This document shows, one piece after another, positions 4,901-11,336 of a DNA stretch of 12,531 bases. How positions within the stretch are numbered: position 1 is the stretch's first letter; the number at the start of each line of letters is the position of its first letter. The notes beneath the pieces are model-generated. The model was not told where the DNA came from, did no database searches, and saw nothing but the letters and a program-made list of their open reading frames with translations. Source of the DNA: an uncultured bacterium (GTDB taxonomy: Bacteria > Bacillota_I > Bacilli_A > RF39 > UBA660); assembly GCA_959020415.1 (NCBI GenBank), contig CAUERX010000036.1:1-12531 (forward strand), given 5' to 3'. The translations under genes and the position numbers were made by a program.

Positions 4901-6422
4901 AAAGGAATTTTTAGAAACCTTAATCAAAAAATTATCCATTTTAAATGAACAAGAAAAACAAGATATTATTAGTGAATACACTGATACTATTAACGAGAAA
5001 ATAAAGCATGGTCAAACTGAAGAGGAAGCGGTTAAGGACTTTGGGGATATTGATGACTTAGTCAAAGAAATTTTAACTGCTTATAAGATTAATCCAGATT
5101 TTGACGATAAAGAAGAAACTTTAGCCAATAAAGGTGAAAAAGCTATTAAAAACTTATCAGAAAAAATTGCCAACGGGACTAATAATCTTGTTGAAAAATT
5201 TAAGTCATCAAATCGGGAAATTAATTTGCAGCTAGTTTTTGAAATAATTATAAAAGTATTTATTCTATTAATTGGCTTACTTGTTATTAGAGGTGTTTTT
5301 GGGCTTTTCCATGAATTAGGTGATTCAATATTTGATGGCTTTTTTGAACCGTTGAGTACTATTTTAACTACTGTGTGGAGTATTTTCCTCTTCGCTCTTT
5401 ACATCTGTTTACTTGTAATGATTGTCATTGCTATGTTTAAACAATATTTCTATAGTAATAAATCAGAAGGAGGAATTAAGATGGAAAATAATTCGGAGGA
5501 GTCAATAAAAAATAACAAAGTGTCAAACGAAGAAACAATAAATGTTTCAAAAAATGACGAAGAAATAAAGAAAAATTTTAATAATGCAAATATAAAACCG
5601 CCTAAACAAAAAAGAGGAACAACGGCTGGGGATGTTGTCTTACTAATTGTTAAAATTCTAGTTATCATTTATGTTATCGTACCGTTAATCGTTATTGATT
5701 GTTGTGCTATCATAGGTTTAGTATTTAGTGTTATTTACTGGATCAAAGGTATAGACTTATTTGGTCTAAGCTTATTGTTATTCGGAATATCTAGTTTACT
5801 TACCTATATTATTAAAATAATATTCAGTTTACTATTCGGTAAATCAAAACCACATTTATCTCCAGTTATTGTTAGTGTTATTATGATTGCTGTTGGAACC
5901 TTTATGTTTATTGATATGATTATGGGGATTGAGTATTACGATGAACTTCCAAACGATATTAAACTTGAAACTGAATCTAAAGAGTTCAATACTGATAAGC
6001 CAGTATATTTAGACGCACATGGTTACAGTGATGATAAAATAACCCGCACAATCAATAAAGATTTAAAAGATGGACAATTTATTATCGCAGTTTCATATTT
6101 TAAAGATAATCAAAATATTGAATTTAGACAAACAGATAACTTTAAGTTTAGTGACCATTGTGATTATGACTATGATGATGAAAACTATTATAATTATGAA
6201 GACGAATATGAGGATTATCAACACTGCAAAGATACTTCACTTTATAATTACATTGAAATTATGAATAAATATAATGGTGACTTTAGTACGTTTAAAAAAG
6301 AGTACAATCGCTTTGTTGAAAATTTAAAAGATGGTAAAGTGTACAATTATGGCAACATGGATTACCGTAAAGTTGAAATAATTGCGAATGAAAAAACTAT
6401 GGAAACAATAAAGATAGATTAA
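4893..6422 (+). CDS. HAAS/DUF1700-domain multi-pass membrane protein, apparent two-gene fusion
   Basis: The 509-residue protein starts at ATG 4893, 10 nt after GGAG (4879-4882); GTG 4884 is less likely. Residues 1-66 are a typical HAAS/DUF1700 domain (KKEFLETLIKKL, EEEAVKDFGDIDDLVKEIL), the usual partner of PadR. A linker and two membrane helices (about 113-137, 158-183) follow. A polar linker at 188-245 is followed by three to four more helices (about 247-270, 271-285, 287-316, 323-345) and a C-terminal domain that may be extracytoplasmic. That domain carries a Tyr/Asp/Glu-rich stretch (424-444) bracketed by Cys423 and Cys445. PadR-HAAS modules usually sense envelope stress. HAAS proteins of this kind usually stop near residue 190-200, exactly where a perfect internal ribosome binding site and ATG occur here. 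The role of the second half is unknown. Confidence 0.8.
   Translation: MNKKEFLETLIKKLSILNEQEKQDIISEYTDTINEKIKHGQTEEEAVKDFGDIDDLVKEILTAYKINPDFDDKEETLANKGEKAIKNLSEKIANGTNNLVEKFKSSNREINLQLVFEIIIKVFILLIGLLVIRGVFGLFHELGDSIFDGFFEPLSTILTTVWSIFLFALYICLLVMIVIAMFKQYFYSNKSEGGIKMENNSEESIKNNKVSNEETINVSKNDEEIKKNFNNANIKPPKQKRGTTAGDVVLLIVKILVIIYVIVPLIVIDCCAIIGLVFSVIYWIKGIDLFGLSLLLFGISSLLTYIIKIIFSLLFGKSKPHLSPVIVSVIMIAVGTFMFIDMIMGIEYYDELPNDIKLETESKEFNTDKPVYLDAHGYSDDKITRTINKDLKDGQFIIAVSYFKDNQNIEFRQTDNFKFSDHCDYDYDDENYYNYEDEYEDYQHCKDTSLYNYIEIMNKYNGDFSTFKKEYNRFVENLKDGKVYNYGNMDYRKVEIIANEKTMETIKID
5465..5483 (+). promoter_or_regulatory. Strong internal ribosome binding site and in-frame ATG inside the HAAS gene
   Basis: AGAAGGAGG (5465-5473) is followed by 7 nt and an ATG at 5481 in the same frame as the HAAS gene (Met197). 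Initiation here would give a 313-residue protein containing only the second half. The site lies at the linker between the two apparent domains, so it is either a fossil start of a formerly separate gene or an active second start. Confidence 0.6.
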
Positions 6423-6445
6423 AAACGCTGGATAGGCGTTTTTTT
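6421..6445 (+). terminator. Rho-independent terminator of the padR-HAAS operon
   Basis: AAAAACGC (6421-6428) pairs with GCGTTTTT (6436-6443) around a 7-nt loop, ending in a seven-T run to 6445. It begins within the HAAS stop codon. Confidence 0.85.
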
Positions 6446-6448
6446 CAA

Positions 6449-6478
6449 TTGACTTATACATCATTAAAATGTTATAAT
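6449..6478 (+). promoter_or_regulatory. SigA-type promoter of the 6503-8114 operon
   Basis: TTGACT (6449-6454) and a perfect TATAAT (6473-6478) have an 18-bp spacer and an extended TGT before the -10. The leader to ATG 6503 would be about 18 nt. Confidence 0.75.
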
Positions 6479-6502
6479 TTAAAGGAATAAAAGGGTGATA
6501 TC

Positions 6503-7006
6503 ATGACAAAAGAAACAGAAATGAGAAGAAATATGCGTATAGAACAGGAATTTACTAATCCTGTCTATGATGTAATGGGAGAAGCTATTAGTAAAACTGC
6601 CGAAAAGCATAATTATGGTAAATATGATATTGCTAAATTAGTTATGGCAATTTATGATGGTGATTTTGATTATTTGACTTCTGACGATGATTACCGTGAG
6701 CAAGTTAAATTGCTTGACGAATACTTTGAAAAAACCTATGAGCATAAACTTATTACATTTGAAATGATTAAGACTATCAAAGCTTTTGAAGGAACTGATA
6801 TTTACGAGGCTTTAACTGCCGATGTAGCTGCAGTTGAAACTATGGTTAGGTATAACAAAAATGTTCCCGCTGAAGATTTATGTATTTTTTCAGAACCGCT
6901 TGAAGATAATCGTTATGATGAATTAATGACTAAAATTGAAACAGAGAAGAGTTTGCGTTATGCTGTAGCTGTTGTCTATGATAAAATTAAAAACACTAAA
7001 AAATAA
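6503..7006 (+). CDS. Uncharacterised alpha-helical cytosolic protein
   Basis: I do not recognise this 167-residue protein. It has no signal peptide, membrane segment or nucleotide-binding motif. It is acidic and predicted mostly helical, with an Asp-rich segment YDGDFDYLTSDDDY (51-64) in the first half and a C-terminal helix ending NTKK. Its one cysteine is Cys127. The start is well supported: AGGGTGA (6492-6498) lies 4 nt before ATG 6503, with a strong promoter just upstream. It is the first gene of a three-gene operon, 14 nt ahead of the NrtR-like regulator. That spacing suggests co-expression, and possibly that it works with or under that regulator, but nothing in the sequence gives a function. 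Confidence 0.75.
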   Translation: MTKETEMRRNMRIEQEFTNPVYDVMGEAISKTAEKHNYGKYDIAKLVMAIYDGDFDYLTSDDDYREQVKLLDEYFEKTYEHKLITFEMIKTIKAFEGTDIYEALTADVAAVETMVRYNKNVPAEDLCIFSEPLEDNRYDELMTKIETEKSLRYAVAVVYDKIKNTKK

Positions 7007-7020
7007 AGGAAAGTGAAATA

Positions 7021-7689
7021 ATGACTAAATCATATTATAATATATTAGAGACTTTAGTCTGCGTTTGCGCCGCTGAAGATGGGCATCTTAAAATTTATCT
7101 TAAACGGAAAATGACTGTTCCCTATAAAGGGTATTGGATTTTACCGGGTAAAATTTTATCCAATGATGAAAGCCTTGAAGATAGTGCTAAAAAAGTTATC
7201 GAAGAAGTAACCGGCATGCCGAGTTTATTTCTTATGCAGGGTAAAACTTTCAGTGATGTAAATAGAGATCCTGATGATCGAATTATCGCTTGTACCTTTA
7301 CCACTTTATCAGCTAAAGATTTAGTCGAAATTAAAGGTGATGATGGTCGCCATCAATTAAAATGGTTTAATTTAGATGAACTTCCTAAATTAGGGTATGA
7401 TCACGAAGACATTATTAAAGCAAATATGAAGAAGTTAAATCATAAGATATTAAAAAATGAAGACGACGTTTTATTTAAATTATTTCCAAGTGATTTTACC
7501 TTACCAGAATTACAACAATTTTTCGAAAATATTATAAGTAAAAAATTAGATCGTCGTAATTTTCGCAAAAAACTTATCACTCAAAACATTGTTGAGCCAA
7601 CAGGTATTAAAAATGTTGGAGGTGTTGGCAGACCTGGAGAGCTTTATAAGTTCAATGATAAACTGGGGGAGAGGAGTATCATAGAATGA
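7021..7689 (+). CDS. NrtR-like Nudix/winged-helix regulator with degenerate Nudix box
   Basis: The 222-residue protein has an N-terminal Nudix domain (about 1-140) and a C-terminal winged helix (about 155-211) with FTLPELQQFFENII, LDRRNFRKKL and GVGRPGELYKF, the NrtR signature. NrtR proteins bind ADP-ribose or related nucleotides through the Nudix fold and repress NAD or sugar-use genes. In the Nudix box (44-66, pattern GX5EX7REUXEEXGU) Glu50, Glu62 and Gly65 remain, but the leading Gly is Lys44, the RE pair is Lys58-Val59 and the last Glu is Val63. Hydrolysis is therefore unlikely and a pure sensor role fits. RDPDDR (82-87) is also NrtR-typical. AAAGGA (7005-7010) lies 10 nt upstream of ATG. 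No NAD gene is nearby, so the regulon is unknown. The gene overlaps the next by ATGA. Confidence 0.85.
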   Translation: MTKSYYNILETLVCVCAAEDGHLKIYLKRKMTVPYKGYWILPGKILSNDESLEDSAKKVIEEVTGMPSLFLMQGKTFSDVNRDPDDRIIACTFTTLSAKDLVEIKGDDGRHQLKWFNLDELPKLGYDHEDIIKANMKKLNHKILKNEDDVLFKLFPSDFTLPELQQFFENIISKKLDRRNFRKKLITQNIVEPTGIKNVGGVGRPGELYKFNDKLGERSIIE

Positions 7690-8114
7690 ACGAAGAAGGT
7701 TGGGACCTAAAAGAATTTTTAGGTTTTATTGTAGTTATATGTCTAGCTATTTTAGTTACTATGGCTATGTATAACCGTGGCATTAAAGACTTATTTGATA
7801 GTTCAGGCGAATCTAAAAGTGAAACATATAGTGACATTGAAAATACTTTAGCTAGTACTGCTCGTACTTATACTGATAATTATTATTATAAAGTTTTAGA
7901 AAATGGTGACGAAGATAGCGTAACTGTTAGAGATATGCAGGGCGAAGAGCTTTTAAAAAACATTATTGATCTTAAAGATAACAAAACTCATTGTTCAGGA
8001 TATGTTCATTTTAAAAGAGAAAATGGCAAGACTTCGTATGAACCATATTTAAAATGTGGTGATAATTATCAAACCGACGGTTATAAGTCAAAATACGATG
8101 AGCCTGTTAAATAA
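7686..8114 (+). CDS. Small single-pass exported protein with pilin-like N-terminus
   Basis: The 142-residue protein has one hydrophobic helix (about 11-29) directly after MNEEGWDLKE, then a polar domain that is probably outside the cell. The start overlaps the NrtR-like stop by ATGA, with GAGGAG (7671-7676) 9 nt upstream. A Gly followed five residues later by Glu and then a long hydrophobic helix recalls type IV pilins and pseudopilins, although the core is not the canonical FTLIE. The outer domain has a Tyr-rich helix (48-70) and two cysteines, Cys103 and Cys124, in a C-SGYV ... YLKCGDNYQTDGY arrangement that could form a disulfide, as in minor pilins. No prepilin peptidase, ATPase or other pilus gene is in the window. 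Membrane topology is fairly secure; the pilin relation is inference. Confidence 0.7.
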   Translation: MNEEGWDLKEFLGFIVVICLAILVTMAMYNRGIKDLFDSSGESKSETYSDIENTLASTARTYTDNYYYKVLENGDEDSVTVRDMQGEELLKNIIDLKDNKTHCSGYVHFKRENGKTSYEPYLKCGDNYQTDGYKSKYDEPVK

Positions 8115-8128
8115 TGGTATAAAAAAAC

Positions 8129-8157
8129 TTGACAAACATATAATAAGGTGGTATATT
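8129..8157 (+). promoter_or_regulatory. str operon promoter
   Basis: Consensus TTGACA (8129-8134) and TATATT (8152-8157) are separated by 17 bp, with TGG directly before the -10 (extended). The predicted start near 8164 leaves a leader of about 88 nt before rpsL. No terminator separates this from the upstream operon, so some read-through is possible. Confidence 0.8.
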
Positions 8158-8163
8158 GTTAAT

Positions 8164-8221
8164 GCGTTTAATTTAGATTTACTTTATTGTAAATCTTTAA
8201 TTAAGAAATAAAATGAAACGC
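8164..8221 (+). promoter_or_regulatory. Structured 5' leader of the str operon
   Basis: An inner perfect hairpin pairs AGATTTAC (8175-8182) with GTAAATCT (8189-8196) around a 6-nt loop. An outer stem pairs GCGTTT (8164-8169) with AAACGC (8216-8221) and continues, after one mismatch, with ATTT (8171-8174) and AAAT (8211-8214). The two stack with a 14-nt asymmetric bulge at 8197-8210. The outer stem begins at the predicted transcript start. There is no T run, so it is not a terminator. mRNA protection or autoregulation by a ribosomal protein are possible roles. Confidence 0.55.
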
Positions 8222-8251
8222 CTGGATATGTGTGAAGAAAGGAGGACAATT

Positions 8252-8668
8252 ATGCCAACTATAAATCAATTAGTTAGAAAAGGAAGAAAAAATAAAACTA
8301 AAAAGAGCAAATCGCCAATGTTAGGTGTTGGCCTAAATAGTAAAGACGGTAAAGTTACAAAAACAAATTCTCCACAAAAACGTGGTGTATGTACTCGTGT
8401 TGGAACTAAAACACCAAAGAAGCCAAACTCAGCTTTAAGAAAATATGCTCGTGTAAGACTTTCAAATGGTAAAGAAGTAGATACTTACATCCCAGGAGAA
8501 GGACACAACTTACAAGAACATAGTGTTGTTTTAATTCGTGGTGGGCGTGTTAAAGACTTAATCGGTGTTCGTTACCACGTAATCCGTGGAACAATGGATA
8601 CAGTAGGAGTTGATAAACGCCGTCAAGGACGTTCTAAATATGGTACTAAAAAACCAAAAGGTAATTAA
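8252..8668 (+). CDS. rpsL: 30S ribosomal protein S12
   Basis: The 138-residue S12 forms part of the decoding centre of the small subunit. PQKRGVCTRV (41-50), TPKKPNSALRK (54-64), PGEGHNLQEHSV (81-92) and GGRVKDL (97-103) are all present, and Lys56 and Lys101 lie in the two segments known for streptomycin-resistance mutations. Asp102 is the usual methylthiolation site. Residue 104 is Ile (codon ATC) where nearly all bacteria have Pro in VKDLPG. ATG 8252 is chosen because AAAGGAGG (8238-8245) lies 6 nt upstream; the ATG at 8213 is in the leader. The insert near residues 28-38, absent from E. coli, is common in Firmicutes. It is the first gene of the str operon, 35 nt before rpsG. Confidence 0.98.
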   Translation: MPTINQLVRKGRKNKTKKSKSPMLGVGLNSKDGKVTKTNSPQKRGVCTRVGTKTPKKPNSALRKYARVRLSNGKEVDTYIPGEGHNLQEHSVVLIRGGRVKDLIGVRYHVIRGTMDTVGVDKRRQGRSKYGTKKPKGN

Positions 8669-8703
8669 TAATACATCATTATAAAATGGAAGGAGGATTA
8701 TAA

Positions 8704-9171
8704 ATGCGTAAAAGACGTGCAACAAAAAGAGATGTTTTAGCTGATCCAGTCTACAATTCAAAGTTAGTTACAAAATTAATTAACCAAATTATGATAGATG
8801 GTAAAAAAGGAACAGCTCAAACTATTTTATATGACGCTTTTGATACAATTAAAGAAAAAACTGGAGAAGAACCAACTGCAGTTTTCGAAAAAGCTATGGC
8901 TAATATTAAGCCAGCGCTAGAAGTTAAATCAAGACGTGTTGGTGGAGCTAACTACCAAGTACCAATTGAAGTTAAAGCTGACCGTAGTCAAGCTTTAGGT
9001 CTTCGTTGGTTAGTTCAATATGCTCGTTTAAGAGGTGGACATTCAATGGCTGATAACTTAGCTAATGAAATCATTGACGCTTCAAACGGTGTTGGAGCTG
9101 CCGTTAAAAAACGTGAAGATACTCACAGAATGGCCGAAGCTAATAAAGCATTCGCTCATTATAGATGGTAA
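8704..9171 (+). CDS. rpsG: 30S ribosomal protein S7
   Basis: The 155-residue protein is the usual length. S7 nucleates assembly of the 30S head by binding the 3' domain of 16S rRNA and lies near the E site. It shows the family's opening MRKRRATKRDVLADPVYNSK (the initial Pro often seen is absent), the central segment KSRRVGGANYQVPIEV and the conserved end HRMAEANKAFAHYRW. AGGAGG (8691-8696) lies 7 nt before ATG. In E. coli S7 represses its own operon by binding the rpsL-rpsG spacer; here that spacer is only 35 nt with no convincing structure, so any autoregulation would need another site, such as the operon leader. Confidence 0.98.
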   Translation: MRKRRATKRDVLADPVYNSKLVTKLINQIMIDGKKGTAQTILYDAFDTIKEKTGEEPTAVFEKAMANIKPALEVKSRRVGGANYQVPIEVKADRSQALGLRWLVQYARLRGGHSMADNLANEIIDASNGVGAAVKKREDTHRMAEANKAFAHYRW

Positions 9172-9191
9172 TTTAAGAAAGGAAAAAGAAT

Positions 9192-11264
9192 ATGGCACGT
9201 GACTATAGTTTAGAAAAAACACGTAACATTGGTATTATGGCTCATATCGATGCAGGTAAAACTACTTGTACCGAAAGAGTTTTATATCATACTGGTAAAA
9301 TCCATAAAATTGGTGAAACTCACGATGGTGAAGGAACAATGGACTGGATGGAACAAGAAAAAGAACGTGGAATTACTATTACTTCAGCAGCTACTACTGT
9401 ATATTGGAATGGACATAGATTTAACATCATCGATACTCCAGGCCACGTAGATTTTACTGTTGAAGTTCAAAGAAGCTTACGCGTATTAGATGGTGCAGTA
9501 GCACTTATCGATGCACAAGCAGGTGTAGAACCTCAAACTGAAACTGTATGGCGCCAAGCTGACGATTACAAAGTACCTCGTATGATTTTTGCTAATAAAA
9601 TGGACAAAATGGGAGCTAACTTTGAATTCAGCTTAGACACTATTGATAAATTATTAGGTGTTAATGCTAAACCAATTGAATGGCCAATTGGGGCGGAAAA
9701 TGAATTTGATGGTATTATTGACCTAGTAACCAAAACAGCTTATCATTATGATGGACAGCAAGCTGAAGAGCCAACTATTATCGATATTCCAGAAGATTTA
9801 GTAGATATAGTTGAACAAAAGAGAACTGAGTTAATTGAAGCTGTAGCAGAATTTGATGATGAACTTATGAATAAGTATTTAGATGGAGAAGAAGTCTCTA
9901 TAGAACTTATTAAAAAGGCTATCAGAAAAGGAACACTTGCAGTGGAATTCTTCCCAGTTATGTGTGGTACTGCTTTAGGAAATAAAGGTGTAAAATTATT
10001 ACTTGATGCAATTGTTGATTACATGCCGGCGCCTACTGATGTTGAAGCTATTAAAGGCGTAGACTTAAATGGTAATGAAATCGAAAGACATCCAAGCGAT
10101 AATGAACCATTCAGTGCTTTAGCTTTTAAAGTTATGACAGATCCATTTGTTGGTAAACTTACATTCTTTAGAGTTTATTCAGGACATCTATCAAGTGGTT
10201 CATATATTTTAAATGCAACTAAGAATAAAAAAGAAAGAATTGGCCGTATCTTACAGATGCATGCTAACGATCGTAAAGAAATTAGTGATGTATATACTGG
10301 TGATATTGCCGCCGCCGTTGGTCTAAAAGATACAACTACCGGAAATACTTTATGTGATGAGAAACATGCTTGTATTTTAGAAAGTATGGAATTCCCAGAG
10401 CCAGTTATTCAACTTGCAATTGAGCCTAAGTCAAAAGATGACCAAGATAAAATGGCTTTAGCTTTACAAAAATTGGCCGAAGAGGATCCAACATTTAAAG
10501 CATCAACTGATCACGAAACTGGTCAAACTATTATTGCCGGTGTTGGTGAACTTCACCTAGACGTCATCGTTGATAGAATGAAAAGAGAATTCGGTGTTGA
10601 AGCTAACATTGGTCAGCCTCAAGTTTCGTATCGTGAAACAATTAAAGTTGCGGCTGATTGTGAAGGTAAACACATTAAACAATCTGGTGGTCGTGGACAA
10701 TATGGACACGTTTGGATTAAATTTGAACCAAATCCAGAAAAAGGTTATGAATTCGTTGACGCAATTGTTGGTGGTGTAGTTCCAAGAGAATATATTCCAG
10801 TTGTCGACAAAGGGCTTCAAGATGCAATGCAAACTGGTATTTTAGCTGGATATCCATTAGTTGATGTTAAAGCAACGTTATTCGATGGCTCATACCATGA
10901 TGTTGACTCATCAGAAATGGCATTCAAAGTAGCTGCTTCTTTAGCGCTTAAAGCTGCTAAAACTAAATGTAATCCAGTATTACTAGAACCTATTATGAAG
11001 GTTAATGTAATCGTTCCAGATGAATATCTAGGAGCTGTTATGGGAGATATTACATCTCGTCGTGGTAAACCACTTGGTCAAGAATCAAGAGGTAATGCAT
11101 TATCAATTAATGCAATGGTACCACTTTCAGAAATGTTCGGTTATGTAACAAGCCTTCGTTCAAATACTCAAGGTCGTGGAAATTTCACAATGGTATTTGA
11201 TCACTACGAAGAAGTTCCAAGAAACATTGCTGAAGAAATTATCAAAAAAAATGGCGGAAACTAA
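9192..11264 (+). CDS. fusA: Elongation factor G
   Basis: The 690-residue GTPase catalyses tRNA-mRNA translocation and, with RRF, ribosome recycling. The G domain shows AHIDAGKT (17-24), the switch region ERGITITSAA (58-67), DTPGH (81-85) and NKMD (135-138), followed by the full set of domains II to V of normal length. It is the translocase type rather than a tetracycline-protection or EF-G2 paralogue, judging from its place in the str operon and its intact motifs. GAAAGGA (9177-9183) lies 8 nt before ATG, and the gene starts 20 nt after rpsG. It is probably transcribed from the leader promoter at 8129. Confidence 0.98.
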   Translation: MARDYSLEKTRNIGIMAHIDAGKTTCTERVLYHTGKIHKIGETHDGEGTMDWMEQEKERGITITSAATTVYWNGHRFNIIDTPGHVDFTVEVQRSLRVLDGAVALIDAQAGVEPQTETVWRQADDYKVPRMIFANKMDKMGANFEFSLDTIDKLLGVNAKPIEWPIGAENEFDGIIDLVTKTAYHYDGQQAEEPTIIDIPEDLVDIVEQKRTELIEAVAEFDDELMNKYLDGEEVSIELIKKAIRKGTLAVEFFPVMCGTALGNKGVKLLLDAIVDYMPAPTDVEAIKGVDLNGNEIERHPSDNEPFSALAFKVMTDPFVGKLTFFRVYSGHLSSGSYILNATKNKKERIGRILQMHANDRKEISDVYTGDIAAAVGLKDTTTGNTLCDEKHACILESMEFPEPVIQLAIEPKSKDDQDKMALALQKLAEEDPTFKASTDHETGQTIIAGVGELHLDVIVDRMKREFGVEANIGQPQVSYRETIKVAADCEGKHIKQSGGRGQYGHVWIKFEPNPEKGYEFVDAIVGGVVPREYIPVVDKGLQDAMQTGILAGYPLVDVKATLFDGSYHDVDSSEMAFKVAASLALKAAKTKCNPVLLEPIMKVNVIVPDEYLGAVMGDITSRRGKPLGQESRGNALSINAMVPLSEMFGYVTSLRSNTQGRGNFTMVFDHYEEVPRNIAEEIIKKNGGN

Positions 11265-11303
11265 GCTAAAACACTTGTATTTTTAGTTTAGCTCTGCTAA
11301 AAT
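11264..11303 (+). promoter_or_regulatory. Internal tuf promoter overlapping alternative hairpins
   Basis: TTGTAT (11275-11280) and TAAAAT (11298-11303) are separated by 17 bp, with TGC before the -10 (extended), which would give tuf its own transcript starting near 11310. The same stretch has three interleaved arms: AGCTAAA (11264-11270), TTTAGCT (11287-11293) and GCTAAA (11296-11301). The middle arm can pair with either outer one. There is no T run, so it is not a standard terminator. Confidence 0.6.
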
Positions 11304-11336
11304 GTTAAATGAAATAGATAAGAGGAGGAATTTATT

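Noticed and set aside
8213..8251. ATG 8213 as rpsL start
   Set aside because: It lies inside the structured leader; AAAGGAGG and the conserved MPTINQL start at 8252.
8679..8703. Hairpin TTATAA/TTATAA around the rpsG ribosome binding site as an S7 operator
   Set aside because: Only six A-U pairs from a self-complementary word, expected by chance in AT-rich spacers.
9229..9450. Overlapping frames inside fusA and tuf, and minus-strand frames inside conserved genes
   Set aside because: They lack ribosome binding sites and recognisable domains and lie across strongly conserved coding sequence.
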